From Parabacteroides distasonis (GTDB taxonomy: Bacteria > Bacteroidota > Bacteroidia > Bacteroidales > Tannerellaceae): a stretch of 43,816 bases of DNA. The translations under genes were made by a program, and so were the position numbers. The DNA lies in assembly GCF_004793765.1 (NCBI RefSeq), contig NZ_SRYM01000034.1, positions 1 to 43,816 on the forward strand, given 5' to 3'. Each line of letters starts with the position of its first letter. The stretch's first letter is position 1. Below the pieces are notes generated by a model, which saw only the letters and a list, made by a program, of their open reading frames with translations, was not told the DNA's origin and ran no database searches. This document shows positions 1 through 8,982 of the stretch, one piece after another.

Positions 1-1
1 T

Positions 2-97
2 TCCGTAGACAAAACACGCTTGCGGGTACGGAAAAAGTTACATTGGGAAGGCAAGCAAGATTTCTATGAGTCGCTTATCCATATTCAACCTGTTTAG
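2..97 (+). CDS. C-terminal end of an upstream gene (partial), possibly an HTH regulator
   Basis: An open frame enters from the left edge and ends at TAG 95-97, giving 31 residues that finish in ESLIHIQPV. The stretch TRLRVRKKL followed by an acidic/aromatic segment resembles the last recognition helix of the LuxR-type or winged-helix C-termini of Bacteroidetes regulators with TPR sensor parts, but so little is present that this is only a resemblance. The other two forward frames are closed early, which supports this frame. The next gene is 190 bp away and has its own promoter-like element. Confidence 0.4.
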   Translation, partial: SVDKTRLRVRKKLHWEGKQDFYESLIHIQPV

Positions 98-243
98 TCT
101 GTTATAGACTCTGTTTAGATACAATTTTAGAGTTTTGGCCATATATGTATTGGTTTACTTATTTGATTATTAGATAATTATCTATTTTTTGCTTGTCCAT
201 ACGTTCTTGAAGGTTTTGTACTCTCTATGCCATATGAACTCTC

Positions 244-251
244 TATTTTTG
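244..251 (+). promoter_or_regulatory. Bacteroidetes -7 promoter element
   Basis: TATTTTTG matches the Bacteroidetes -7 consensus TAnnTTTG and lies 35 bp before the ATG of the DUF3244-like gene. A TTTG lies 25 bp upstream at 215-218, somewhat farther than the usual 19-21 bp, so the -33 element is uncertain. Confidence 0.45.
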
Positions 252-285
252 CAGTCATAAACGATAACGAAAAAAGAGAGTGTAT

Positions 286-657
286 ATGAAAAATTTGAAA
301 TGGCTGTTACTAGCTTTATTTATTATCTCTACTTGCGTATCATCGTTTGCACGTCGTGTACCTTTACATGGAAAAGGTACGCTAGGTGATAAAAAACAGC
401 GGTCTATTAATTTAGATGTACCTATAATAGCTGATATCGATGAAACCTCAAAAGTTTTGTCTTTGGAGTTTTTGGAATATTTAGGAGAGGTACGAGTATC
501 TGTTGCGGATGCGAATGGAAATATCGTTTATGAGGAGATAGTGGATACACAAGATGTTTCTTCTAGTATTATCTCATTAGATGGATGTATTTCTGGATCT
601 TATGGACTTTATATATCAGATTCAGAAAACTACGCAGAAGGTTTTTTTAATTTATAA
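286..657 (+). CDS. DUF3244-like secreted protein
   Basis: A protein of about 123 residues that starts MKNLKW. I chose ATG 286 over the GTG six bases earlier because it follows an AAAGAGAG ribosome-site-like stretch and gives a compact signal peptide (hydrophobic LLLALFIIST, cleavage near SSFA). The mature part, with SINLDVPIIADID, a central SLEFLEYLGEVRVSV and a final SGSYGLYISDS, follows the two-sheet immunoglobulin-like pattern of the Bacteroidales DUF3244 family. In that family such proteins often lie beside C10 cysteine proteases or regulators, but no protease gene is seen here. The function is unknown. It is probably periplasmic or surface-exposed and may be cotranscribed with the tiny lipoprotein 20 bp downstream. 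Confidence 0.75.
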   Translation: MKNLKWLLLALFIISTCVSSFARRVPLHGKGTLGDKKQRSINLDVPIIADIDETSKVLSLEFLEYLGEVRVSVADANGNIVYEEIVDTQDVSSSIISLDGCISGSYGLYISDSENYAEGFFNL

Positions 658-677
658 ATAATTCAAATTTTAGAAGT

Positions 678-821
678 ATGGACAAAAAGACAGTGCTTTT
701 AGCATCTGCATGTACTTTATTAATGATGTCATGTAGTAATGATGCGGAATTGATTAAGGTTGCTGAAACGACAGGATTACAAACAAAGGCTTTTGTTGGT
801 GAAGCAGATTTTCAAATATAA
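678..821 (+). CDS. tiny lipoprotein (47 aa)
   Basis: ATG 678 to TAA 819 encodes 47 residues beginning MDKKTVLLASACTLLMMSC. This is a textbook lipoprotein signal peptide: two lysines, a hydrophobic core, and the lipobox MMSC with the cysteine at residue 19. The mature peptide is only 29 residues (SNDAELIKV and so on, ending EADFQI). It sits between the DUF3244-like gene and the outer-membrane barrel gene with gaps of 20 and 18 bp, so the three are probably one transcript. Bacteroidales often place short exported peptides between regulators and secreted proteins, and this could be one of them. I cannot assign it to a named family. Confidence 0.55.
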   Translation: MDKKTVLLASACTLLMMSCSNDAELIKVAETTGLQTKAFVGEADFQI

Positions 822-839
822 ATACACGACACAATTGTT

Positions 840-1484
840 ATGAGAAAAAAGATTTTATTATTCTTATTACTTGTTTCTACTTCAGCTTTTGTTTTTGCCC
901 AAGTAGAGCATGGGTTATTAGTAGGTGCCGGTGTTGGATTTCCTTTGCAGGATGGTTGGAAGGAGACTACTTGGGGGGATAAATCGAATTTGGATTATCG
1001 GAACGATTATAAATTGAATAGTATGATCGGTTATCGCTTCCGATTCCTTCCGGAACAGAAATTCTTCTATGACTTGGATGTTACGATGGGATTTCAAAAG
1101 ATGGAAACTGTCAAGTCTTCTCGTTATCTTTTTTACGAAGGTATGGAAGGTGGTTCACATATATTCAAAGGTGGTACTGAGACGATTGATGAATTTGTCA
1201 TGCCTATCTCCGTAGCCACTAGTTGGAATTGGCGTTTTACCAAGAAATTCCATTTAGGTGTCGGTATCGCCCCTACGCTTTATGTACAGCCACAAGCCGT
1301 GTTTGATCTGTCCGTGATGGCGAAGGTGGGATATCGTTTAAGCAAGCATTGTGAGTTCGGTCTTTCTTATCAGTATGGCTGTTTCAATACCTTGAAGCAT
1401 TTCAATAACGGACCGGCTAATGGCCGTCGTGGACATCTTTCGGATTTGATGCTCTCTGTATATGTTCCTTTTGTTTTGAAATGA
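840..1484 (+). CDS. outer-membrane beta-barrel protein
   Basis: A protein of 214 residues with a Sec signal peptide (MRKKILLFLLLVSTSAFVFAQ). After cleavage it shows repeated amphipathic strands with aromatic girdle residues, for example SMIGYRFRFLPEQKFFYDLDVTMGF, LGVGIAPTLYV and FGLSYQYG, and a last strand LMLSVYVPFVLK. This is the layout of small 8-stranded barrels of the Bacteroidetes OMP_b-brl group. It has no recognisable ligand or enzymatic motif. The start ATG 840 comes 18 bp after the tiny lipoprotein stop. A hairpin with a T-run 90 bp downstream probably ends this transcript. Confidence 0.75.
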   Translation: MRKKILLFLLLVSTSAFVFAQVEHGLLVGAGVGFPLQDGWKETTWGDKSNLDYRNDYKLNSMIGYRFRFLPEQKFFYDLDVTMGFQKMETVKSSRYLFYEGMEGGSHIFKGGTETIDEFVMPISVATSWNWRFTKKFHLGVGIAPTLYVQPQAVFDLSVMAKVGYRLSKHCEFGLSYQYGCFNTLKHFNNGPANGRRGHLSDLMLSVYVPFVLK

Positions 1485-1574
1485 TAGAATAATAAAGTAT
1501 AGAAACACATAATGTTTTATTTGGAACCAAAACAAAGATGAATAACTGCCTATAAGAAAAGAGTACGTGAAAAG

Positions 1575-1611
1575 AGCCATGTGTAGAGAAATAATTCTAT
1601 GCATGGCTTTT
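1575..1611 (+). terminator. intrinsic terminator
   Basis: AGCCATG at 1575-1581 pairs with CATGGCT at 1602-1608, extended inward by GTAG/CTAT pairing, and is followed by TTTTGCTTGT. It lies 90 bp after the beta-barrel gene on the same strand. Confidence 0.6.
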
Positions 1612-1687
1612 GCTTGTATAATGTATAGAGATTCTCAAGAATTATTGAGGCATTTTTTGTTTGCGATATTGTCTCTCTCGTGATTAA

Positions 1688-1816
1688 GAACTATCTTTGA
1701 CTAAGGCTAATGCCAAAAAAGTAAAAGCTTTAGGTATTGACGCTGGAATAATCGGGCAAGTCACAGGCCTTGAACCGGGGGAAATCGGATTGAAAGTTGA
1801 ATATTTTAATAGTTAG
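1688..1816 (+). pseudogene. 3' relic of an Rpn/PD-(D/E)XK nuclease-type gene
   Basis: One frame reads 42 codons with no usable start, from just after a TAA at 1685-1687 to TAG 1814-1816: NAKKVKALGID, then IIGQVTGLEPGEIG. This is the typical C-terminal signature of the Rpn family (recombination-promoting nuclease, also annotated as PD-(D/E)XK nuclease family transposase) of Bacteroidetes, which end in a short helix of the form ALGIsxdxIxxaTGLsxeEI. The nuclease domain is absent, so this is a truncated relic. It ends five bases before the ATG of the next gene and explains why a TTG start for that gene at 1797 would be wrong. Confidence 0.55.
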
Positions 1817-1820
1817 AGAT

Positions 1821-2909
1821 ATGCGTATTGTTGCCTTTTTTAGTGCTATTGTCGTAACTATTCTACTATTGACAGGATGTGGACATGAGAAATCAAATAA
1901 TTCTCCTGTTGCTCGTTTCATTCAGCTAGGTGGGATAGAGTATCCTGAATTTCCTAAAAATAGTGTAATACAACTCAAAAAGTCAGATTTCCCCAAAGGA
2001 GAGATCCGCTCTATCCAAAAAATTCCGCTTGATTTGATGATAGAGAACAGGGAGATAGAATTGTTTATCAAAGGAGACTATCTTATTATTAAACATCTTG
2101 AGATGAGAGAAGGAGCCTATCTTTTGCATGTGGTCTCTTTACTCGACTATAAGGTGATAGCTCAGTTGGCTCCTTTCGGTGAAGGGCCAAATGAATTTAT
2201 GGATATACGTGTAATCCCTACTAAGGAAACAGATAAACTTTGTTATATATGGAATATCTATAATAACCAGCTTTTTACTTTATCTACTGCTTTTGAGTTG
2301 GAGGAGTATGATCAACTGTATGAAATTCAAGGGAACAGAGTCTTATTCGGTGCTCCTTTATATATAGGAGATGGTAAGATGCAGGTCACTTTAGGTTCAA
2401 ATAATGGAATGGGAATAGGATGGGTAAGCGTGAATGATTCTACGGTGAAAGGAACCGTACCTTTCCATTTTGCGAAAGATGCCAGTGGCTTTTTTTATAT
2501 GGGACAGTTGGGGTATAGTTTTTTTAGGAAGCGCGAGGCGTTCGCTTTTCTCTATCATGACCGGATCGCTTTCTTCGACTTTGACGGCAATCATGTAAAG
2601 ATGTGTCAATTCGGAGATAAAACCTTACGGACTACCTCTTCGCCGGATAATCCGATCTGTTATTATAGTTGTTTTGCGAGTGATAAGTATGTTTATGCCA
2701 CTTACCGGGAATCAGAAAATGATAAGGACGATACGAATCCCTTGTATCTGGAGCAATTCGATTGGGATGGGAATCCGGTAGCTCGTTATTCGTTGCCCAA
2801 AGGAAGAGGCCTATACACTGGATGTGCGACAGAAGATAATTCGATAATCTATATGGTAGATTATTATGAGGACAATTTCCTGCATAAGATTGTTTTGAGC
2901 AAAGACTGA
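1821..2909 (+). CDS. 6-bladed beta-propeller lipoprotein
   Basis: A protein of 362 residues from ATG 1821 (MRIVAFFSAIVVTILLLTGC). The lipobox LTGC places the lipidated cysteine at residue 20. The body carries blade-like repeats (LFIKGDYLIIKHLE, VSLLDYKVIAQLAPFGEGPNEF, and DRIAFFDFDGNHVKMCQFG) seen in the TolB-like 6-bladed beta-propeller (BF3164-like) lipoproteins abundant in Bacteroidales, with the family phrase FGEGPNEF near residue 120. The start at TTG 1797 was rejected because those codons belong to the Rpn relic and would put a non-signal tail before the hydrophobic core. The role is unknown; it is probably a surface or periplasmic binding scaffold. Confidence 0.8.
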   Translation: MRIVAFFSAIVVTILLLTGCGHEKSNNSPVARFIQLGGIEYPEFPKNSVIQLKKSDFPKGEIRSIQKIPLDLMIENREIELFIKGDYLIIKHLEMREGAYLLHVVSLLDYKVIAQLAPFGEGPNEFMDIRVIPTKETDKLCYIWNIYNNQLFTLSTAFELEEYDQLYEIQGNRVLFGAPLYIGDGKMQVTLGSNNGMGIGWVSVNDSTVKGTVPFHFAKDASGFFYMGQLGYSFFRKREAFAFLYHDRIAFFDFDGNHVKMCQFGDKTLRTTSSPDNPICYYSCFASDKYVYATYRESENDKDDTNPLYLEQFDWDGNPVARYSLPKGRGLYTGCATEDNSIIYMVDYYEDNFLHKIVLSKD

Positions 2910-2939
2910 TAAATTCTAGTGCTTTTCCCGTGATTTTTG

Positions 2940-2947
2940 TAGATTTG
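2940..2947 (+). promoter_or_regulatory. -7 element before the restriction-modification genes
   Basis: TAGATTTG fits TAnnTTTG and lies 41 bp before the methyltransferase ATG, which also has an AAGGA ribosome-site-like stretch. No good TTTG was found at the right -33 distance. Confidence 0.4.
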
Positions 2948-2988
2948 CGATTCTTTTGATAAAAAATAGTATATAGCAAGGACCTGAA

Positions 2989-4266
2989 ATGAAAAGAGGT
3001 GGAAAGAATATTGAATCGTTGGATAGCTTACGGGTCTTGTCCCTGTTCTCTGGATGTGGGGGCATGGATTTAGGATTCGAGGGGGATTTTATATGTCATC
3101 GTAAGTCTATATCTCCTCAAAGTACGTGGATTCAAGAGGTTATTGATGAACACTGGGTTCGTTTACAGAAGAATCGTTTTCGAACGGTCTTTGCGAATGA
3201 TATATTGAAAGAGGCACAAACCGCTTGGCTTCAATATATGGATCGATTCGGATATGATAAAAACGTTTATAATACAAAGAGTATCGTAGACTTGGTGAAA
3301 GAGCATCGAGCGGGGAAAAAAGTTTTCCCTAAAAATATAGATGTCGTCACGGGAGGTTTTCCTTGCCAGGATTTCAGTGTCTCTGGTAAACGTTTGGGAT
3401 TTGAGTCGAATAAGGATCATACCGGGAAATTGCGTGAGGACGATGAGGCCTCGGAAGAGACGAGGGGTAAACTTTACTATTGGATGAAGCAGGTGATCGA
3501 TATTACGAGACCCAAGATATTTATCGCGGAGAACGTGAAGGGACTGGTGAATCTGGGAGACGTGAAAAGTATTATTCAGAGAGACTTCGCCCATGCGGCT
3601 GGGGATGGATATATTGTTTTAGATCCTCAAGTTTTACATGCGGGCAATTATGGGGTTCCGGAGTCTAGAGAGCGTGTGATTTTTATCGGGATACGTAAGT
3701 CCGCGTTAAAGGTTAAGGCTTTAAGAGCGCTTCAAGAGGAGAAGATACCCAAAGCTTACGATCCTTATCCGAGTCCGACACATGCTTGCACCGTGGAAGA
3801 TAAGAAACTATTGCCACCGGTGGTTTGTCGGGATGTATTTGTAGGATTGGAGGAACCGGATAGGACAGACGATCTGTCCCAGCGGTATTATTCACAGGCG
3901 AAATATATGGGAGCTCATTGTCAAGGTCAAAAGGAGATCGCGTTGGATAATATTGGCCCGACGATTCGTTCCGAGCATCATGGAAATATAGAATACCGTC
4001 GTTTATCCCGGGAGCATGGGGGCATTATTACGGAAGAATTAGACGCCGGTTTACAAGAACGTCGCTTAACTCCTCGAGAATGTGCTTTGATACAGACGTT
4101 TCCGCCGGATTATACGTTTGTCTCCCATAAAAAGAACAGTACACGTTTTGAGTTAAGTGCCTCAGGCGCTTATAAGGTGATCGGTAACGCGGTTCCTCCA
4201 GTATTAGCGTATCATATAGCGAATCGCATACAGACTTTATGGCCGTTGTATTTTAAAAAGAGATAA
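2989..4266 (+). CDS. DNA (cytosine-5) methyltransferase of a type II restriction system
   Basis: A protein of 425 residues that transfers a methyl group from S-adenosylmethionine to C5 of cytosine in a specific DNA site and so protects it from the partner nuclease. The conserved motifs appear in order: motif I LFSGCGG (residues 19-25), motif IV GGFPCQDFS with catalytic Cys126, motif VI ENV (181-183), motif VIII ESRERVIFIG, motif IX RRLTPRECALIQTFP, and motif X YKVIGNAVPP near the C-terminus. The segment of about 100 residues between motifs VIII and IX is the target-recognition region. An extra stretch between motifs I and II (roughly residues 35-60) is longer than in minimal enzymes. The endonuclease gene starts two bases after its stop, so the two are cotranscribed. 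The recognition sequence cannot be read from the protein. Confidence 0.95.
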   Translation: MKRGGKNIESLDSLRVLSLFSGCGGMDLGFEGDFICHRKSISPQSTWIQEVIDEHWVRLQKNRFRTVFANDILKEAQTAWLQYMDRFGYDKNVYNTKSIVDLVKEHRAGKKVFPKNIDVVTGGFPCQDFSVSGKRLGFESNKDHTGKLREDDEASEETRGKLYYWMKQVIDITRPKIFIAENVKGLVNLGDVKSIIQRDFAHAAGDGYIVLDPQVLHAGNYGVPESRERVIFIGIRKSALKVKALRALQEEKIPKAYDPYPSPTHACTVEDKKLLPPVVCRDVFVGLEEPDRTDDLSQRYYSQAKYMGAHCQGQKEIALDNIGPTIRSEHHGNIEYRRLSREHGGIITEELDAGLQERRLTPRECALIQTFPPDYTFVSHKKNSTRFELSASGAYKVIGNAVPPVLAYHIANRIQTLWPLYFKKR

Positions 4267-4267
4267 T

Positions 4268-5419
4268 ATGGAAGAGGAGAATATTATTACTGTGCGTAAT
4301 AGAAATCTTCAAAAAGCGGATGAGGCTTTTGCGGATTTTATGTTTATGCTGGAATCATACTTGAATGAAAAAGCAGCTGCTATTCCGGGTACGTATTGCG
4401 ATTGTAAGAGTAAGGAACTGGAAAATGTAGTAGTGAACGTGATGAAAGAACTTTGCGGTAGAACTCCTTTCCGTGTGGAGGAGATACGCTTGGTTTCCGC
4501 CCAATATTTTCCAGATATTATCGCGGAGAAATATTATGGGGTTGAGGTAAAATCTACAAAAGAGAATCATTGGACATCTACGGGAAGTAGCATCGTGGAG
4601 TCTACACGTGATAAGAATGTAGAAAATATCTATATGCTCTTCGGCAAACTGGGAGGTAAGACGGCGGAGTTTAAGTGCCGTCCTTATGAGGATTGTCTTT
4701 CCGATATAGCTGTTACCCATTCTCCCCGTTATTTGATTAATATGGAATTAACGAAAGAGCAGACTATTTTTAGTAAGATGGGAGTTGCTTATGATCAATT
4801 AAGGAATGCTCCGGATTCTATAGAGATCGTTCGAAAATATTATAGGGAAAAAGCCATTAAAGCCAAAAAGAAAGCTATGCCTTGGTGGTTGGGCACTTCC
4901 GCTGAGGAAAGTTTGGAGGAGCATACGGATATGAATATAAGCCTGTGGGTGGATAATGGAGAATATGCGGATCCGGAAAGGAATAAGAGACTAAAAGCGG
5001 AGATATTTATTTTATTCCCGGAAGTAGTGAGTGGGAATTATGAGAATGCTGCCTTATGGTTATGTACGCGCCGGTCTGTTGTTAATTTTCATATGCGGGA
5101 CACTTTTTCCGCAGGGGGCCAACAATTGAAACTGAATGATGAACTTCTGCCTTTTCCTTTACCGCATGTGGTTGGTGAGTTGTTAGAATCTGCGACTTTA
5201 ATAAAGAACTATCTTCTTAATAGTGATGATTTAGACTTAGATATATCGGAATTCCGTCCAGAACTTATGTTGCCTAACCGATATGAGGTCTGGCTTAATG
5301 ATATTTGGAAACGTATTCATCAACTAAAACCTTATAAAAGGAAAGAGACTATCGAAGAATTGGGCGGTATTTCATTGGCCGAATGGATCGATAGGAAATA
5401 TACTTTGTCTGTAAAATAA
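4268..5419 (+). CDS. PD-(D/E)XK type II restriction endonuclease
   Basis: A protein of 383 residues, inferred to be the cutting partner of the upstream methyltransferase because it starts two bases after it and has a nuclease core: FPD with Asp83, then GVEVKST with Glu93 and Lys95. This is the PD-X(9)-ExK layout of PD-(D/E)XK nucleases. It follows a helix rich in charged residues that contains KSKELENVVVNVMKEL, a typical preceding helix. The C-terminal half (from about residue 215) has no motif I recognise and may carry DNA-recognition or dimer contacts. There is no controller gene or very-short-patch repair gene next to it. The sequence specificity is unknown. Confidence 0.85.
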   Translation: MEEENIITVRNRNLQKADEAFADFMFMLESYLNEKAAAIPGTYCDCKSKELENVVVNVMKELCGRTPFRVEEIRLVSAQYFPDIIAEKYYGVEVKSTKENHWTSTGSSIVESTRDKNVENIYMLFGKLGGKTAEFKCRPYEDCLSDIAVTHSPRYLINMELTKEQTIFSKMGVAYDQLRNAPDSIEIVRKYYREKAIKAKKKAMPWWLGTSAEESLEEHTDMNISLWVDNGEYADPERNKRLKAEIFILFPEVVSGNYENAALWLCTRRSVVNFHMRDTFSAGGQQLKLNDELLPFPLPHVVGELLESATLIKNYLLNSDDLDLDISEFRPELMLPNRYEVWLNDIWKRIHQLKPYKRKETIEELGGISLAEWIDRKYTLSVK

Positions 5420-5457
5420 AATATATCTTCTTCTCGATCGTCTCCCTAAGATCATAG

Positions 5458-5553
5458 ATCGTATCAAGAAGCATACCTATCCCGGAAAAATACGCTGTTT
5501 TATATCTCCACAAACGGCTTAACGACTTGTATATGGAATTAGTAGGGGATTGA
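5458..5553 (+). pseudogene. short gene relic after the restriction gene
   Basis: After a TAG at 5455-5457 one frame reads RSIPIPEKYAVLYLHKRL and then NDLYMELVGD before a stop at 5551. It has the look of a genuine protein C-terminus: amphipathic and ending in a charged tail. There is no start codon, and the adjacent frame upstream (PKIIDRIKK) may be the continuation across a frameshift. The parent family is not recognised. It could mark the gene that bordered the site before the restriction pair was gained. The rest of 5420-5622 shows no feature. Confidence 0.25.
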
Positions 5554-5622
5554 GACGGTTGATTTAGAACTAATAGCGAATCAGAAGGGTTATACAACTA
5601 CGTAACATTAAAGTTTAAAGCT

Positions 5623-6279
5623 ATGAAGTTTTTTATTGACACGGCGAATCTGGACCAGATCCGGGAAGCGAATGAATTGGGAGTATTGGATGGCGTGACG
5701 ACTAATCCGTCCTTAATGGCGAAAGAGGGAATCCGGGGGGTGGAAAATCAACGGAAACACTATTTGGAAATTTGCGAGATCGTGGGCGGGGATGTAAGCG
5801 CCGAGGTAATCGCTACCGACTTAGAGGGCATGATAAAAGAAGGGGAGGAGTTGGCAGCTTTACATCCTAATATAGTCGTTAAAGTACCTTGTATCGAAGC
5901 GGGGATTAAAGCGATAAAATATTTCACCAGAAAAGGCATCCGTACGAATTGTACGCTGGTTTTCTCTGTCGGTCAGGCGTTATTGGCGGCTAAGGCCGGG
6001 GCTACGTATGTATCGCCCTTTGTCGGGCGTTTGGATGATATTGCCAGCGACGGGATAGAGCTGGTACGTAAGATCGTGGAAATGTATGATTATTATGATT
6101 ATGATACCCAAGTTTTAGCGGCTTCTATCCGTAGCACCCAGCATATCATCCAATGCGTGGAGGCCGGGGCGGATGTGGCTACTTGTCCTTTGTCCGCCAT
6201 TAAAGGCTTATTGAAACACCCGTTAACGGATAGTGGGCTAGCTACTTTTCTAGCGGATTATAAGAAAGTAAACGGATAG
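5623..6279 (+). CDS. fsa: transaldolase / fructose-6-phosphate aldolase family enzyme
   Basis: A protein of 218 residues of the small TalC/FSA-type transaldolases, which form a Schiff base with the dihydroxyacetone unit of fructose 6-phosphate or sedoheptulose 7-phosphate. Visible family signatures are MKFFIDTANLDQI at the start, GVTTNPSLMAKEG (residues 25-37), the catalytic lysine in VVKVP (Lys87), TNCTLVFSVGQALLAAKAGA, and SPFVGRLDD. The length matches the family (210-225). Whether it acts as a transaldolase in the pentose phosphate pathway or as an FSA cannot be told from sequence; the former is more usual in Bacteroidota. It stands alone between the restriction pair and mutS, and mutS has its own promoter element. 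Confidence 0.93.
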   Translation: MKFFIDTANLDQIREANELGVLDGVTTNPSLMAKEGIRGVENQRKHYLEICEIVGGDVSAEVIATDLEGMIKEGEELAALHPNIVVKVPCIEAGIKAIKYFTRKGIRTNCTLVFSVGQALLAAKAGATYVSPFVGRLDDIASDGIELVRKIVEMYDYYDYDTQVLAASIRSTQHIIQCVEAGADVATCPLSAIKGLLKHPLTDSGLATFLADYKKVNG

Positions 6280-6290
6280 AAAAAAAATAG

Positions 6291-6298
6291 TACCTTTG
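6291..6298 (+). promoter_or_regulatory. mutS -7 promoter element
   Basis: TACCTTTG is an exact TAnnTTTG match, 40 bp before the GTG start of mutS and just after the aldolase stop. No TTTG stands at the ideal -33 distance. Confidence 0.5.
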
Positions 6299-6337
6299 TG
6301 CGGATTAATTCGTAAACGCATTTAAAAGATTACTATC

Positions 6338-8950
6338 GTGGCAAAAGTTGTGGAAACCCCTTTGATGAAGCAGTATTTCGATATAAAAGCGAAACATCCG
6401 GACGCTATCCTTTTATTCCGGGTTGGAGACTTTTACGAGATGTATGGCGAGGACGCCGTGATTGGCGCGGAAATACTGGGTATCGTACAGACCAAACGTG
6501 CGAATGGCGTAGGGCAGCATGTTGAGATGGCGGGATTTCCACATCATGCCTTGGATTCTTATCTGCCGAAGTTGGTGCGGGCCGGAAAGCGTGTGGCTAT
6601 TTGCGACCAGCTGGAAGACCCTAAGTTGACGAAGAAACTGGTGAAGCGGGGTATTACGGAATTGGTGACTCCCGGTGTTTCCATCAATGATAATATACTG
6701 AATCATAAAGAGAATAATTTCTTGGCCTCTATCCATTTCGCCAAGGAGGTATGTGGTATTTCTTTCTTGGATATCTCTACCGGCGAGTTCATGACAGCGG
6801 AGGGTTCCATCGATTATATCGACAAATTACTCAATAATTTTTCCCCGAAGGAAGTGTTGATCGAACGGGGAAACAAGAAGCGTTTCGAGGAGGCTTTCGG
6901 TCCTCGTTTCTTTATCTTTGAGCTGGATGACTGGATCTTTACGACCTCGGCTGCCGAGGATCGCCTGTTGAAGCATTTCGAGACGAAGAACTTGAAGGGT
7001 TTTGGCGTACAACACTTGAAATTAGGTATTATCGCTTCCGGGGCGATTCTGTATTATCTGGACCAGACCCAGCATACGCATATTTCCCATATCACCGCTT
7101 TATCCCGTATCGAGGAGGATCGATACGTCCGCTTGGATAAGTTTACGGTACGCAGCTTGGAACTGGTGGGTACGATGAACGATGAGGGAACAAGCTTGTT
7201 GGACGTGATCGATAAGACGATCTCGCCGATGGGCTCTCGTATGCTTCGCCGGTGGATACTATTCCCGCTAAAGGATGTAAAACCGATCCAAGAACGCCAA
7301 GAGGTCGTGGATTATTTCTTCCGTGAACCGGAGACAAAGGAGTTGCTGGATACGCAGTTGGAGCAGATCGGCGATTTGGAACGTATTATCTCCAAGGTGG
7401 CTGTCGGCCGTGTATCTCCTCGTGAGGTGGTTCAGCTAAAGGTTGCGCTTCGTGCGATCGAGCCGATCAAGGAGGCATGTATGGCGAGCGGGGAACCCAG
7501 CTTATGCCGGATCGGGGAGCAATTAAACGCTTGCGCCTTGATCCGCGACCGGATTGAGAAAGAGATTAATAACGATCCCCCTTCTTTGGTCAATAAGGGA
7601 GGAATTATAGCGAAGGGTGTCAACGAGGAATTGGATGACTTGCGTGCCATCGCTTATTCCGGCAAGGATTATTTGTTGAAGGTACAGCAGCGCGAGATCG
7701 AATTGACGGGTATCCCAAGCTTGAAGATCGCTTTCAACAACGTCTTCGGCTATTATATAGAGGTACGTAATACCCATAAGGATAAAGTCCCGGCGAATTG
7801 GATCCGTAAACAGACCTTGGTGAACGCCGAGCGCTATATTACCGAGGAGTTGAAGGAATACGAGGAGAAGATATTAGGGGCGGAAGAAAAGATCCTTGCT
7901 CTGGAGACCCGCCTTTTCAATGAGCTGGTATTGGCCTTGACGGAGTATATTCCGCCTATCCAGATGAACGCGAACTTGATCGGGCGTATCGATTGCCTGT
8001 TATCTTTCGCTAAGGCCGCGGAGGCGAATAAGTATATCCGTCCGGTCGTGAGTGATTCCGACAAGATCGACATAAAGGGAGGTCGCCACCCGGTAATCGA
8101 GAAACAACTGCCCTTGGGAGAACCTTATATCGCCAATGATGTCTATCTGGATGACGAGAAACAACAGATCATCATTATCACGGGTCCGAATATGGCCGGT
8201 AAGTCTGCCTTATTGCGTCAGACAGCCTTGATTACGCTCATGGCGCAAATCGGTTGCTTTGTTCCGGCCGAGAGCGCCCATATCGGTATCGTGGATAAGA
8301 TATTTACCCGTGTAGGCGCCTCGGATAATATCTCGGTGGGTGAGTCTACTTTTATGGTCGAGATGAATGAGGCTTCCGATATATTAAATAATATGACTTC
8401 CCGGAGCTTGGTGCTTTTCGACGAGTTAGGGCGGGGTACCAGTACCTACGATGGCATATCAATCGCTTGGGCGATCGTGGAATATATTCATGAGCACCCG
8501 AATGCGAAGGCGAAAACGCTGTTCGCTACCCATTACCACGAGCTGAACGAGATGGAGCGTGCCTTTAAGCGGATCAAGAACTATAACGTATCGGTCAAGG
8601 AAGTAGGGAATAAGGTGATATTTTTGCGTAAGTTGATACCGGGAGGAAGCGAGCATAGCTTTGGTATCCACGTGGCGAAAATGGCCGGTATGCCTAAAAG
8701 CATCGTGAAGCGTTCGAATGAGATCTTGAAGCAGTTGGAGTCCGAGAATCGTCAGGAGGGTATTACGGGTAAGCCTGTAAATGCGATCGCCTCTGCCGCC
8801 GAGGGGTATCAGCTGAGTTTCTTCCAGTTGGATGATCCGGTGTTGAGCCAAGTACGGGATGAGATCAAGAACTTGGACGTGAATAATCTTACTCCCTTGG
8901 AAGCCTTAAATAAGCTGAGTGAGATTAAGCGGATTATTACTGGGAAATAA
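6338..8950 (+). CDS. mutS: DNA mismatch repair protein MutS
   Basis: A protein of 870 residues that recognises base mismatches and small loops and recruits MutL. Domain I contains the mismatch-reading Phe-X-Glu motif in GDFYEMYG (Phe32, Glu34). The ATPase domain has Walker A GPNMAGKS (616-623) with the alanine and KSALLRQ ending usual in this phylum, Walker [17 protein letters not shown], and the switch histidine region [10 protein letters not shown]. The C-terminus has a helix-turn-helix dimerisation part. The length is normal (850-880). The start is GTG 6338, because the frame upstream closes and the next ATG would remove the conserved N-terminal TPLMKQY. An unusual inverted-repeat array follows directly downstream. 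Confidence 0.97.
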   Translation: MAKVVETPLMKQYFDIKAKHPDAILLFRVGDFYEMYGEDAVIGAEILGIVQTKRANGVGQHVEMAGFPHHALDSYLPKLVRAGKRVAICDQLEDPKLTKKLVKRGITELVTPGVSINDNILNHKENNFLASIHFAKEVCGISFLDISTGEFMTAEGSIDYIDKLLNNFSPKEVLIERGNKKRFEEAFGPRFFIFELDDWIFTTSAAEDRLLKHFETKNLKGFGVQHLKLGIIASGAILYYLDQTQHTHISHITALSRIEEDRYVRLDKFTVRSLELVGTMNDEGTSLLDVIDKTISPMGSRMLRRWILFPLKDVKPIQERQEVVDYFFREPETKELLDTQLEQIGDLERIISKVAVGRVSPREVVQLKVALRAIEPIKEACMASGEPSLCRIGEQLNACALIRDRIEKEINNDPPSLVNKGGIIAKGVNEELDDLRAIAYSGKDYLLKVQQREIELTGIPSLKIAFNNVFGYYIEVRNTHKDKVPANWIRKQTLVNAERYITEELKEYEEKILGAEEKILALETRLFNELVLALTEYIPPIQMNANLIGRIDCLLSFAKAAEANKYIRPVVSDSDKIDIKGGRHPVIEKQLPLGEPYIANDVYLDDEKQQIIIITGPNMAGKSALLRQTALITLMAQIGCFVPAESAHIGIVDKIFTRVGASDNISVGESTFMVEMNEASDILNNMTSRSLVLFDELGRGTSTYDGISIAWAIVEYIHEHPNAKAKTLFATHYHELNEMERAFKRIKNYNVSVKEVGNKVIFLRKLIPGGSEHSFGIHVAKMAGMPKSIVKRSNEILKQLESENRQEGITGKPVNAIASAAEGYQLSFFQLDDPVLSQVRDEIKNLDVNNLTPLEALNKLSEIKRIITGK

Positions 8951-8982
8951 CTTGTGGTACAATGAATTATACTATGTTTCTT

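Noticed and set aside
1797-2909. TTG start at 1797 for the propeller lipoprotein
   Set aside because: The extra codons overlap the Rpn relic and delay the signal peptide; ATG 1821 gives a standard lipoprotein signal.
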